In this document: positions 35,380 to 47,400 of the stretch, one piece after another | How positions within the stretch are numbered: the stretch's first letter is position 1 | Layout: every line of letters begins with the position of its first letter | Origin: Polytrichum commune | Lineage: Eukaryota; Streptophyta; Polytrichopsida; Polytrichales; Polytrichaceae | Direction: 5' to 3' | Assembly: GCA_950295325.1 (NCBI GenBank) | Contig: OX485809.1 | Location: 17,498,144 to 17,562,143, forward strand | Length of the DNA stretch: 64,000 nt | The notes under the pieces: model-generated | Seen by the model: only the letters and a program-made list of their open reading frames with translations | The model's database searches: none | Told to the model about the DNA's origin: nothing | Made by a program: the position numbers and the translations under genes

Positions 35380-35630
35380 TTTGGGAGCAAAGTTCAAACA
35401 CAAGATGCCTCTTCTCGCTGAAGAGATTTAGGCAATCGACAAGCAAATCGAACAACTAAACTATGATGGGGTTTTTTACTAGAAGCACGGCATTTTGGGG
35501 GTGCACATGAAGACGTTCAAAGCTTGGAAGATCATTCGGCATTCGCTTCATGGTATCAATCTTTTCGGCACAGTTTGGATTCGAGAATATAAGGTGTTTG
35601 ATTAGGAGCAATGGCACAAAAATGAAGGTT
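35380..35630 (+). pseudogene. unassigned decayed coding-like stretch
   Basis: One frame reads as protein-like sequence (FKHKMPLLAEEI, AIDKQIEQLNYDGVFY, KHGILGVHMKTFKAWKIIRH, SLHGINLFGTVWIREYKVFD) interrupted by three TAG codons, then TAA. I do not recognise the family. It could be chance, but the residue mix looks more protein-like than neighbouring frames. Confidence 0.3.
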
Positions 35631-35983
35631 AAGTTTCTCGTTTGGGAGGAATGCATCATGTATGGGGGAAAGGCATGATAATGTGTTCAATGTTTATTTA
35701 TTGAGACTAGTCCAGTTTGTAGAGAAGCAATCTTCTCATTCAATGATCAATCTTGGGGTGCGCAGGAATTTCTCTGCGGTCAAGACAGGATGAAGCTTAC
35801 TTGGAACTGGAAATGGTTAAAGAGTAGGTGTAGCAGTGTCCTTGGTTGGTGGGTGGGTGGTTGTTTTGTGTTGCTCTTCCTATGTGGCGGTGTGACGCAC
35901 TCGAGGGGTCCCGCCTCTCCTCTAAGTGGGCACGTTGTCCTTGGGTTTAATTCATTCTTGTCGTTGGTCTTCACTACCTCGCA

Positions 35984-36016
35984 AAAACAAACAAACAAAC
36001 AAACAAACAAACAAAC
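35984..36016. repeat. (AAAC)n microsatellite
   Basis: About eight AAAC units in a row. Confidence 0.95.
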
Positions 36017-36213
36017 GCTTTGTAAAACAAATTTGACAATCTTACAATCTTGGAAGTTGATCAACAACAAGATTTCACACACCAACTTCAATATTTAGAT
36101 CCACACAAATTGACTAGCACAACATTTAGTTGTCGGTTGCACGTGGACTTGACACCTATTCTAAATGTTGGGTTCTCAAGAATGATGGAGCCGGATCACA
36201 AGACACCCTCCCA

Positions 36214-36230
36214 CCCCCCCCCCCCCCCCC
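36214..36230. repeat. poly-C run
   Basis: A homopolymer of 17 C. A similar 14-G run lies at 37121-37134, inside repeat R. Confidence 0.9.
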
Positions 36231-36984
36231 TAGCAAAGATATGTATATGTATATATCTATCTTGCATTCAAGGCAACTTAGCCATCCAAGCTGAGGAATC
36301 AAGTGAAAGCCAGCTTGACCAAGAGAATCAAGTTGATGGTATAGTTACTTTAAATCTAGCACCCAAGTTCAGGATTCGCACATATAGATGACACACATAG
36401 CTGACTGGGTTCAAATTGTATATGCATTATGTCTATCTGGACGCAGCCTTGGAGAAAGCATACATGAGTTACATACTATTGATGCAAAAAACTCCACGTC
36501 AACTCAAAATGTTGACAATTGTTGCACACTCCAGATCAAATTCTTGATCACATTGATCAATATTACAATCACATTCCATTGAGCACGATTCCATTGCCTC
36601 ACTTTCCCTGAAGCCATGAGTGATGCAATGTGTCTGTTACTACGCACTGTTTGTCAAGGAATAAAACTTTTGTTAACTGTGCGTATGAATTGATGCACCT
36701 TGTAGCTACATACTCCAACTGTCAAGTTTAGCAACCATAATCACATTTTAAGCAACCATACCCATAGGAAAATGAGGTAATTACAACAAGGGATCCAAGT
36801 CATGGCAAAAGTGGAGTTTTATTCCCCAGCCTAGCGCAAACTTCTTATATGTTGCTCAAGCGCCAAGGTTGCTCTCTCTCATATGTATGTAATGTACACA
36901 ACTGCCTTCCATTTGTCAAGCAACTAAAGTCACATTGCATTGAGAGACCTAAGGTAGCCATGCCTAACCCCAACACAACGAGAC

Positions 36985-37300
36985 TTTGGACACCTATACT
37001 TGAGTGAGTATGTGGTGAGGTGTGAATCTAAGAATGGACGTACAGAAATATGTTCTTCAAAGAGATTGGAGTGCGTGCTCAAAACATGCTAACCATTTTA
37101 AGTTCCATAGTCAACATAATGGGGGGGGGGGGGGACGGGGCGTATATGACCACTTAATGAGGACAAGAATCTTCACTTTGATAATGAATACGATATTCAT
37201 TTGAGCTCTGGAAATTCTGAGGCAAATGGCTACGAGCACTATAATTTGGATTTGCTAATCATCTCGCACTTATGCATGTTTCATATCTTATGAGAAGTGA
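36985..37300 (+). repeat. dispersed repeat R
   Basis: Carries CACCTATACTTGAGTGAG, CAAGAATCTTCACTTTGATA and the TTTCATATCTTATGAGAAG end, interrupted by a 14-G run. It is closest to the 16138 copy in the central part. Confidence 0.7.
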
Positions 37301-37635
37301 GTGCACAGAGAAAAAGTATTCAAATAACACAAAAGCGTCCTAAAGTATCCTACACTAAACCCTAAACCCTAGAGCTTCGCAGTGTCTCTGCAAGTGTTAT
37401 TGGTATCATGAAGGAAACTTGCCAGATATACAGTGTACATATTGCTTACTGTGAGAAACCCTTGATTATGTGGAGAGGATCACAAACCCTAGTTACACTT
37501 TTTCCTGAAATACTACATTCACAGGTGATGAGGTTTGCATTAGTATTATTGCATCTCATCTTACATTAACCATGTTGGCCACAGAAACTCCACCGTTATG
37601 AACATGGAGATCCCAACTGCTAGAAACAAGATGAG
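37301..37635. other. intergenic, nothing recognised
   Basis: Contains CTAAACCCTAAACCCTAGAG near 37355, two to three telomere-like units, too short to interpret. No gene. Confidence 0.5.
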
Positions 37636-38205
37636 TAGGCTGAGTTTGAGAACTAACCGGTTCAAGCTCAAGACTTCAGTCAAATTTCTGAACATGTTTT
37701 CGAGGGAATATGTGGGATATACCAGTGTTGATCTGATGTCAAGTTTTTCAAATCACCATTCGGGTATTTGTAATGAGGATTTCACAGTTTTTGATACCAG
37801 TATGGTATGGGTATTTAACGGTATTTATGATTACGATCCCATTTGGATCTATAAACCATGCAAACTCCTTCACAACTAGGTAACATCAGGTAGTATAACA
37901 TGGTTTGGATTGGTATTGACTCAGAATAATAACTCGGGTATACAGAAATTCTCTCACCTTGCGATATCCACCAAATATCTATATTTGAAGGTTGTTTCGA
38001 TTTTGACACCCGTGGGTAGGTTCTTTGATACCGTTATTGAGATTGATTATTGATACCCAAGCATTCTCACCTCTACACCTGTCCAATACTGAAATATTCC
38101 TTCGACTGATAAAACAAGTAAGCCCGAAAAAATCAATATGTAACAGGTGGGACTTAGAAACACTGGAATCTCAACCGGTCTTGCCCAAAATATCAGACAC
38201 ATTCA
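37636..38205 (-). mobile_element. decayed hAT-type MITE, reverse, with a nested element
   Basis: The two halves flank an insertion. The left half has GAGTTTGAGAACTAACCGGT and GAATATGTGGGATATACC. The right half has GGACTTAGAAACACTGGAAT, CTCAACCGGTC and TTGCCCAAAA. The order is that of the MITE family in reverse. The termini are worn. Confidence 0.6.
37723..38091. mobile_element. TIR element 'GTATCA' type, copy 2 (nested)
   Basis: Starts CAGTGTTGATCTG and ends GTCCAATACTG, like 29480-29852. The interior repeats GATACC/GGTATT words. It splits the reverse hAT-type MITE. The flanks GGATATAC and AAATATTC agree at five of eight positions only. Confidence 0.55.
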
Positions 38206-38804
38206 CTGGTCCACCGCACACTTTGAATCTGCAATGCCAATGGCAATTTGCAGATAATAATGGTGATGGCCCCCGAGGAGCAATGTCCGGAGAGGCTTTT
38301 CGGCAAAATTGGTCAAGATCCTGGTGTTGTTAAGACCAACTGGTTACGTGTTGACCTCTTCCAGTTTCTTTTTGGTCCGAAACGACCCTAAACCAGAGTT
38401 CGGGAAGTTTTTGAAGCCTTAGTGGCTAATTGCTGGTAGTTGCTACGAAGGATCGGATTTTTTCCAATTTACATCGGCAAGAGCCGGTCTTTTGTAAAAT
38501 CAATCGGCCAAATGCCTATATTTTCATATTTTCATTGGCCAATATCCGATTAAATGGAATTCATATCGGCACTAATTGTTCAAAAAATGTATGAAAAGTT
38601 ATTAGAAATCATTTCTTAGTACAAAATCTTGAATAAGTGAAAAGAAAGGCATGTTCAAAACTTTAAATTTGAAGAGTTGATATCCTTGGTAGGAAATGAA
38701 CCTAGCAATGGCTTCACCGCTTGAAGGCCAACGGTCCCCCAATTCTTCATAGAAGCAATTGGATTTGGTCATGGAAAGGTTGCATAATTCAAAAAGTTTA
38801 AGGT

Positions 38805-39176
38805 TTAGGGTACTTCCTCAAGTGCATCATCAAATGCCCCAGACAAATAGCGCTTTGGATTGCTATACAAATAGCGAAACTTAGCAGCATCCTTCCAAAA
38901 ATCTAGAGCACTTGTTAGAATGTCATCAAAATCATTGTCTGGGCCTTCTATAGCAACACGCATCATACTTTCTAAGTTAGATGTAGATATTTGATTATGA
39001 AGTTTTTGTTTAATAGTATTTTGAACAGAAAACGCCCTTTCACATGTTGCAGTACTCACACATTGGCACAAACGCGCATTGGGCAGAGCACTCTGCGGAG
39101 CAACAGAGGATGGAGGCGCCCCACGGAGCAAGTTGTTGTTCATCTTCGAAGCCTTGACCTGTATCCCTCGATACAT
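38805..39176 (-). pseudogene. hAT transposase, C-terminal dimerisation domain remnant
   Basis: About 120 residues of the hAT dimerisation domain. TCERAFSVQNTIKQKLHNQI corresponds to the family's conserved (S/C)ERxFS..k.ik...R motif, followed by LESMMRVAIEGP, and DFWKDAAKFRYLYSNPKRYL near the end. The rest of the transposase (BED zinc finger and catalytic core) is absent, because the sequence upstream is unrelated up to the CACTA insertion. The C-terminus EEVP is shared with copy 1. The fragment is open, but nothing suggests it is expressed. Confidence 0.85.
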
Positions 39177-39240
39177 GCCTGCACTCAGATACCCATGCTC
39201 ATGACCCGGAGGATATCGGTTACCATTTCCCGGGTATCAC

Positions 39241-39760
39241 ACTACAAAAAATCGGGGGTAAATGTGACTGCAAGAAATGACTTCATGTCCGAAGTTACTT
39301 CTGAATGACTCCACATTCCCGTTTGGCACGACTCAAGATCTATCCATGGTCTTCCAGTCACAACATAGTCATGGAGTATGACTATTGATGAACCTGATGC
39401 GACGTGCCACGTTCATCCGCAATTTTTCATTGATAGAACTGGGATGAGGCTGGATGGAGAGGATGGATGTCTCACGTACGTCGCGCAGTCATATAAGTCC
39501 ACTACAGTGAGTTACAAGGCGCGTGTATTCCACTGTCACCTGACTACAGAATGACTTTATGGTTTCACATGGACAATTAGGTCATCTCAGAAAAGTTTCA
39601 CGGGCAGTTCGCTATGCTGACATGGCTGCAGTCATTTTTGGGTGACTCATTATCAGTCTAGAATCAACAGTAGTCGAGTCAATTAGTACTCGCATATAGC
39701 TCATAGGGCTAAGTGAGGATATATTCGTCGCTGAATATGTTCAATAATTGCACAAAAATT
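39241..39760. promoter_or_regulatory. CACTA left subterminal repeat zone
   Basis: Many copies of TGACT or AGTCA in both orientations (for example GTGACTGCA, ATGACTCCA, AGTCATGG) within about 500 bp. In En/Spm the TNPA protein binds such subterminal repeats; that this element's plus-strand protein does so is inference. Confidence 0.7.
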
Positions 39761-39903
39761 GGATCACAGTGCACAAAAGAATGTACACGCCACAAATACT
39801 TGACCCTACATCTAAATTGAATCTACATGAAAACCCTAAATCCTTAACATAATTTGGCATCAACTTGAATTCACGTGTCGTAGCTAGTAAATTGCATTCA
39901 TAC

Positions 39904-42900
39904 CTAATACCCTGCATTTGCTAGCAAATTGTCTTCCTCAGACAATTCGATGGCACCAACTAGATTTACCGTACTTGCAGGAACGGGCAATCTGTCTGGA
40001 GCTCTTAAACCGGTACTCTCCGTTGATGTGCAAATAAATGCGTCTGCAACCTCCACCACTTCCCGTCTGGCTCGTGCCTCTTTCCGTAAAACAACTTTCC
40101 ACCCAGGTCTTTCACAAACATCTGAGAAGAAGACTTGTGTCGCTTGGCTCGGAAAGATGAAAGGGTCTGCCAGGCGAGGGAGTTTGTGGCGGAAGTTCAC
40201 TGTAAGGAATCCTGCATCGTCGCGGATGTACGTGGGGTTGCCTCGATTGTCTTGGGTTTTAATCCACTCACATCGCATAAGAATAATCTTCATAGTCAGT
40301 GCACCATAATCCAACTCTAGTATGTCCTTCAATACTCCCACGTAGTTCACAGAAGATTCTTGGGAATTCTCGGACACCTCCTGAAACACTGACGCCACCC
40401 CGGAGTTGTAGCTGAGCAAGTGTCCGGTGCTGTCATCGTCCACTCGAAAGCGGTTACCAAACGCCAGTACTCTGGCATACCTAGTCGCTCGGTGTGATGG
40501 CCTCTTACTTAGTAGAAACCGGTCCATGTCCTCCGGCTTCCGCAAATCTAAATTGCATGCCTGCACTGTGCGTTCAATCCAGTCTGCTAGATCAGGTGTT
40601 CCCTGATTCTCATCTGCTTCTCGACTCCACGCTCTGCAAAAACAAGGGAATGAGTGTCCCGGGATATGATCGAAATTGGGTCACAGAATGGTTCAATAAG
40701 CATGGCATCCCCAAAGAGTACTTGCACAACACTGCTTCCAACTTCACTTCAAGCGCGCGCAACACATAAAATGGTCAGTTCCAGGTTACCTGTACAAATC
40801 CTGCATAGCCGAGGCATTTGATAGCACATACTGGTGGGCTACAGCTCCCATCTCTGGACTCATAATGTACGGTTTCCCTGCCCCTTGCAGGACCTCTTCA
40901 GCATCTCCATATTCTTCATCTTCATCCCATACACGTCTTTGAGTTCCTTCAAATCGGTGGAGGTACTCGGTAATGAAGCCTATGCATTCATCTTTCAAGT
41001 AGCCCTCCGCCATGCAAGCCTCTGGACGCGCCATGTTCCTGACATGGTTCTTCAACACTTTCATAAATCGTTCCACCGGATACATCCAGCGGGCGCTAAC
41101 TGGACCACACAAGTCCAACTCCTTTGCCAAGTGATATGGGAGGTGCGTCATGATGTCAAAAAACGAGGGTGGAAATTGTATCTCCAATAACGCCATGCTC
41201 TCTGCCACATCCGCTTCAAGTGAGGGAAAATCTGCGGGATTGTACACTTTCGTGCACAACCGGCGAAATACCCGACACATTCTCATGATAGCTGTGCGAG
41301 GTCCGGGTTCCATCAGTCCACGCAGAGATAGTGGCATCACTTGCTGCATCAGAATGTGGTAATCGTGGGACTTTAACCCCCCAAAGTTCTTCTTGCGGAG
41401 ACATTTGCCAAGGTCAGAAGAGTAACCACTAGGCGTCTTTAAGGTCTCAATGCACTTCACAAACTTCTCAAATTCTGCATCGGACAAGACGTAAGATGCG
41501 CGTGGTTTCACCATCTTCCCTGCCTTTCGTGGGTTTGGAGTTAGCCATAGGTGTGGTCTAATGTTCCTCCTTTGTAAGTCTCTTCTGACTTTCACGGTGT
41601 CCTTCTTCCCTGCGATGGTCTTCAGGAAGTTCTTGGCTAGGTTCAGCTCGCAGTGCATGACGTCCAGTGTGTTCCGAATGAGAAGACTCTAAACATTACA
41701 GACAGTGAAAAGGCACGTCATGTACGTCATAACTCATGTGTGACTCGTCTGGTAAGTCATATACTCGGCGCCTGAGAGTAACTCAACTTCACTACAACGA
41801 CTCTATGACTACGCAGTGACTCACGAAGCATTTTCTATAGTACCCATGTAGTTCATGGAAAGTCATTTGTAAGTCATTATAGTAGATATCAATGGGGATG
41901 AAGTCACTGACCTTCCAATACGGCAAGCGGAAGAGAATGCTGAGACGTTTCACACCATGTATTTTGGAAGGATCGCCAGCAGCACCCCACCTATTTCCGT
42001 CGGCCTTCCAAGCCTCGCACTCCAGGGCATGACGAATTTGGTCTTCCACTGTCACGGCCCTTGGTTTTGGTCGATGTTCAATCTGTCCGTTGAAGTGGTC
42101 CTTCAATTCAGGTGACCTGTACGGGTGATCTTCAGGCAACCAACGTCGGGTACCACCGTAAGTTTGCTTCCCAAGTTCGGTTGAATGCTCTGCGCCTAAG
42201 TCCTCTCCACAACAAGGACATGCTGCGTAGCCCTGATGAGCAAAACCGCCAACAGTGCCGTAGCCTGGGAAGTCATGGATTGTCCATAGCAACATGGCAC
42301 GCAATTGGAAAGTCTTGGAGCCCGCATCTTTTGATACGTCGTAAGCAGGCACTCCAGCCCATAACTCCTTCAATTCATCCACAAGAGGCTCTAAGTACAC
42401 GTCAAATACATCGGACGTCACAGATTCCTTTCCTGGAATCAAAAGTGCCAACACCATAAAGAAATTTTTGGTGCTCAGCCATGGAGGCAAGTTGTAATTC
42501 AGCAGTAGAACGGGCCACGTTGACCATGTGGATCGATTCTGCTTGTAAGGGTTCACTCCGTCGGCTGCCAAAGCGAAATGGACGTTTCGTGGATCAAGTG
42601 CAAAACTCGGGTCGACATTTTCCTCAAAGTGCCGCCATGCCTTGGCGTCGCAGGGGTGTCTAACCAAGCCATCTCCTCCGTCTTTGTTGCTCCGGTTCTC
42701 TGCATGCCATACCATCAGCTTTGATATGCTCGGACTCATGTACATGCGCTGCAACCGTGGAATGATTGGAAAGTGACGAAGCACCTTCAAAGGGTAACAA
42801 CGCCGATCCTCATCTCGGTATCTACGGCCTCCACATTTAGGACAACGAAGTGCATCCTCATGGGGTCCCCGGAATAGCACACACCCGTGCTCACATGCAT

Positions 42901-43726
42901 GGATGGTGTTGTATGTCAAACCCAACTTTGCGGTAAGGGTCTTTGCTGCATGATGTGTTCGCGGCAATGTATTCTTCTCTGGCAACACATGCAAATGCAA
43001 AATGCTAAAGAGCTCGTTCGCGCACTGATTGCTCACGCCGTGCACAGTGCACAAATTCATCAACAACACTGTAGCCGCAAGCTTGCTGCAACGAGACCCA
43101 TCATATAAATGCTCCAGTGAATCCTGTAGGGCCCTATCGTCAAGGTGGGGGTCACCGTCTCCCTGGTCAACATCAGCATCAGCGAGGGGTTCCTCGTCAC
43201 GACACTCCTCTTCCTCTACTTGGTCACCGAACTCCACTTCCATGAATTCTTCATGAACAGAATCAGCAATTCCAAAGGCTTCCCTGACTTCCTCGCCAAG
43301 CCTCTCCGCTGAATATGTCTGAACGTCCACTGTTGGTTGTGCATGGTCGACCATGCCACGGGTGTCCACGGTGGCATCCAACACATTTGTTTCTTGCGCA
43401 ATCGGAACACTTGTATCACCAACATCGTGTCCTCCATCACGCTCTGCTTCAATGGGTCCCCAGAATTGATGTTCCCACTCTTCGTCCGAAGAATCTCTTG
43501 CGCCGGGTCCTCTCCAAATCCGTGATTCAGGATGTCGACCGTTTTGGATGAGATGCTCCCGCACGTTCCGTATGAAGAGTCTCTTACGCCCCCTACAATT
43601 TATGCAAGGGCAATGCAATTTCTGAACATTGCACTCCCTGGCTCGCTTCAACTCCCTAACCCACAATCTGTCATCTTGTAATCGCTGCCTTCTACTGTCA
43701 GACAACGGTAGTCTGCTGGGTATCAT
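39904..43726 (-). CDS. TNP2-type CACTA transposase (3 exons, 1147 aa)
   Basis: The catalytic transposase of the CACTA element. I place three exons, 43726-41912, 41688-40790 and 40633-39904, with GT-AG introns of 223 and 156 nt. They join in phase (1815 + 899 + 730 nt) to an uninterrupted 1147-aa product. The start MIPSRLPL opens a transposase-associated domain with CPCINCRGRKR. The TNP2 core follows, with CEHGC near residue 279, CPKCGG, AADGVNPYKQ near 389 (the DG aspartate) and LWTIHDFPGYG near 484. The exon 1/2 junction restores the family motif LPYWK-SLLIRNTLDVMHCE. Exon 2 has a DUF4218-like LKSHDYHILMQQVMPLSLRGL near 711 and HLPYHLAKELDLCGPVSARWMYPVERFMK near 790. Exon 3 carries a DUF4216-like VLKDILELDYG near 1005. 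It is transcribed away from the TNPA-like gene. An acceptor-like TTTCTGCAG just before the ATG suggests a 5' UTR intron. Confidence 0.93.
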
Positions 43727-44463
43727 CTCTTTACTCAGGGCGACAATTACAAACCTGCAGAAAGATTTCTTAGCCACGGAGAAAAGACTGCTCTGCTCCA
43801 ACACATTATGCACAGTGTTCGAATATGACACAAGGTACTTTATCAATTGTCACCAACGTCACTAACCTCTACTTTTGGGGTTAGTTAGGTTAGTGACACT
43901 AGAGAATGACTAACAAATGCCTCTTCAATGACTTCTAACTGACTTATGACTAACTTATGACTAACTAAAATTTGGGTGACAGTGACTTCAGTATGACTAC
44001 CGGAAGTCGTTTTAGACAACTAGGACTCCAAAGTGACTACAAAAATTCAATGAGCGTTCAAGGATTACCGTTCAGGGTACCCCTAAGCTAAAGGGGTACC
44101 AACTAGGGATTAGGGGACGCACTAAATGCAAGATCACTTCAGAAACGGCCGACCTCCTCGCTACATGGTGAATAATTGGGAGCCGCCAGCAGAAGCACTA
44201 CCTATTCAAACATCAAGCACTTAACATTAGCTCATGATTTCTGTTCAGTCACATTACGGAGGAAAATTCTTTTCGCTTCTGTCTCTCCGTGAAAGAGAGA
44301 GAGAGGCTGCGGACTTGGTGCAATTCTCGTTTTGCCTTTGTTTTTTTGTGTGTTTTGCTTGTACACGGCGACTTTCACGATCCCCAAGTTTCATGTAAGC
44401 AATAGAGTTCTACAAAGCCCTGAATTCCCAAGGAGACCAACGAGGTGGCACTTACCGCAGCTC
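43727..44463. promoter_or_regulatory. CACTA central divergent promoter region
   Basis: About 740 bp separate the two start codons of the head-to-head genes. The stretch at 43890-44040 is dense in TGACT/TGACTAAC words resembling those at the element's ends. A further TGACT cluster lies in TNPA intron 1 (44690-44760). A shared promoter bound by the element's own protein would fit, by analogy with TNPA regulation of Spm, but this is inference. Confidence 0.55.
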
Positions 44464-47400
44464 ATGGAGATGGACAGCACGCCCCCAGAAAAAGGTGCTT
44501 ACGAGCTTGCTCGCGACCGTAGAGTGGCCGAGGTGCAGAAGAGAATGGCACCGGTTGTGGCAGCTCTACAGGAGTGGTGAGTACTCCAGCCATTTCATGG
44601 CGGCGCATTTCTAGGGTTGAGTGGAGGTTATGGGCGTCTGTGAGTCTTTTTCTCCCTTGGGATAGTTTGAGTTGGCATTAGGATACAGGGAAGTCACATT
44701 CAATGACTCCTAACTAGAACGTGACTACAAATGAGTGACGTCCTAGTGTCTCAGAAGTTGGGTCCTAGTCAGAGGGAAGTGGAGGACCAATCAGGATCCC
44801 AGCCTTGAGCATTGTAGCCACGTGAGAGTCTCGACAAACCCTAGCCAGTGTTTCTCTTCTTCTCCCTTTGGTCAGTTGGCTGTGCGTGCCATAGTCTTCT
44901 GTATAGTTTGAGTTAGTTTAGCACTCACGGCTCTCCTTGTGCTTGGCGTGTATGAGTCTTGCGTGTTTGAGTCTTGCGTGTGGGAGGCCAGATGTTTTAG
45001 GTAGTTGGGGGTGGCGCAGGGAGGCTTCGAAAGCGAAGCCCAAGCAGGTCCGATTTGTGGAGAAGCCCACCAGTAACGAAGCTATACCTGTCCGTCGAAG
45101 TGGAAGGCGGCTCTATCTTGGAGGGCAAGAGGCAATAAAGGCTCCCGGGAGAGATCAGATTGGAAAGCGGGGTGAGGAGACGGTGAAAATGTCGAGCTTG
45201 CGCACAACTTCGTCGGAGGCGACGAATACCAATGACGAGGACATTGCCACAGGTATGATGCACCTCGCCATTGCTTGTACCCATGTTGACCGGCAATCCA
45301 AGAGATTCGATAGAGCAGCAGGTAAAAAAACATTCCGCTCCTCAACTCTTGGGTTTAGGGTTTAGTGCTTGGGTTGGGCGATTCATTTGTTTTTTGCGAA
45401 GAAAGTTCTGCGCTTTGCTTGGCTGATCCCTAAACCATAGTCAGTGCACCGCAATACAGTGCTGACACATCATGTGTCCAACATTGTTGCTGCAGCATCG
45501 GAGCTTAGGCTCGTGGATTCATCCGAAGAGGAAATTGACCTCTCCGATGAAGAACCCCTGTTGATTCGTCGGGCACCAAGGAAGAAGATCCCAACGCCCG
45601 TTCTACCCCCACAGAAGATACCACCGCGGCCTCCTGCTCTGCAAACTGCATCGGAATCTTACGGCCAACCCAACTGGTCTTGGGTCCCAGGCCACTACGT
45701 TCCTAGCCAGGCGACCGGCACAAACCCTTGGCCTGCAGGGCCGCCACCATCGTATGGAGCTCCTTGGTCTGGCCAAGTTGCTGTTGACCTAGCCCCAGAC
45801 AGTGTGGACCGCTCATGCAGGCGAAAGAGGAAAGCAGAGTATGATTTGGAGAGTCGACAACGGGCTACAGCCGGGAGGAAACCAAATCGAGTCTTCGTTC
45901 TACCAGGCGGAGAAGTGGATGTGACATGCGAGGGGAAGAACGCATGGGATGAAGCCCTGCGGGAATTGGTGCCGAAATGCTTGGACATGTCAGTTGTTTC
46001 GTGGTCCAAGCACGAGGATCACACGCTGAAAAGACTTAGAGCTGCTCTAGACAATGAGTTTGAGTACTTAGGAAATCCCTTGAGCATTCACGGCTTCCGA
46101 CAGTCTGTGATGAAGTACTTGAAGGCAGAGAGGGCTCGACTGAAAATTTGGTGGCTCAAAGACAAAGACACCGCGCCTCCTCTTCACGTCAGCGATGCAG
46201 AGTGGGCCAACCTGAAGGCGTACTGGAGCACAGATGCGCAGAAAATTAAAGCGCAGAAGATGACCATCGCTCGACGAAGCGTTCGCAGTGATGGACTTGT
46301 AGGGAGGAGAGGCAGGGCTGCTCGGGAAGCACGACTGGTGAGAGTCCACTCCATCCGCTAGGGGATCGCTGTAATTTAGTATTGCATGCAGATAATTTGT
46401 GCTAAGTGTTTCGTGCTTGCATGTTGGCAGAGGGAGGGGCGTGAAACTAGCCCGGGAATCACAGATGTGGCCGAAACGAGGGTGGCAAGTTCCTCGCGCA
46501 GCGGCCAAAAAAATGTAAGAGTGACATTGGTCATATGAATTTGACCCATTTTGGTGAAGTTGAAATTCAGTGACTAGGTAGTTGCTGTTTAGTTGCGCAG
46601 GGGTGACTAACAAGTTGGGCGTACGTGCCAGTTATAACAGAGTCATATGTGGTGACTTCGTCCTACCTCTCACATGACTTCGGCATTTATCTTCTGCTCT
46701 TTCGTGTGATCAGATTAGGGGGGAAGGTGAGTCAGCTCGATTGGAGTCCCTGGAGTCTTGGAAGAAGGAGGTGGAAGTCAAGTTTGACACATTCCTATCA
46801 CATTCCAAAGCCCATGCCGTGGCAATGGAGGAATTGCGATCCATGTTCGCGACCATTGTAGGGAAGGAGAAGATCTTGGACGAAGGCAGCCCCTCTATGA
46901 CAGAATCTGCATTGGAGAGCCAACAACAAAAAGCCTGTAAACCAAGGACGGGAGTAGGAAAGGAGAAGCAGCAATCTCCCGTGAGCACAACTGGGAAGAA
47001 GGAAGGTGGTCGAACTACACGGAAGATTGCGAGAGTGGATATATCAAATTCCAATGACGACCTCCCCTTTGTGACTGACCCTGACGTGGATTCATTGGCA
47101 GAAGCCGGAGCGTGGGTTGTGTCTGACCTGGTACCGTCAAGAGAGGTCCCAAATGTAGCAATGCAGGTCGAAGAACGGATTGGGCAGGGGCCCAGTGAAG
47201 TGGATGTGGCGGACCCAACCATGGAGGTGCCCGAAACACAACAGCCCTCCCATGCTCCACCAACATCCACGACTGAGCTCGACATTACTTTGTCTACAAC
47301 GGACGTTACAGACTTGCCCCCTTCGCAAACTGAGGAGAACGTGGAGGTTGTAGCCGTCGAAGGTCTTGTTAAGACGCCCAAAACGCCTGATAGTGGAGGA

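Larger units (their letters stand above)
33916..36984. other. intergenic with microsatellites and a decayed frame
   Basis: Holds a partial inverted repeat R (about 35185-35290), a candidate decayed coding stretch (35380-35630), an (AAAC)n run (35984-36016) and a C-run (36214-36230). No intact gene is supported. Confidence 0.45.

Noticed and set aside
35790-36098. overlapping frames of about 100 codons on both strands
   Set aside because: They read through the (AAAC)n run. No domain on either strand.
37355-37374. telomere-like CCCTAAA units (also inverted near 45350)
   Set aside because: Two to three units only; too short to suggest an interstitial telomere.
46068-46613. 181-codon minus-strand frame
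   Set aside because: It overlaps exons 3 and 4 and an intron of the TNPA-like gene in antisense and shows no domain.
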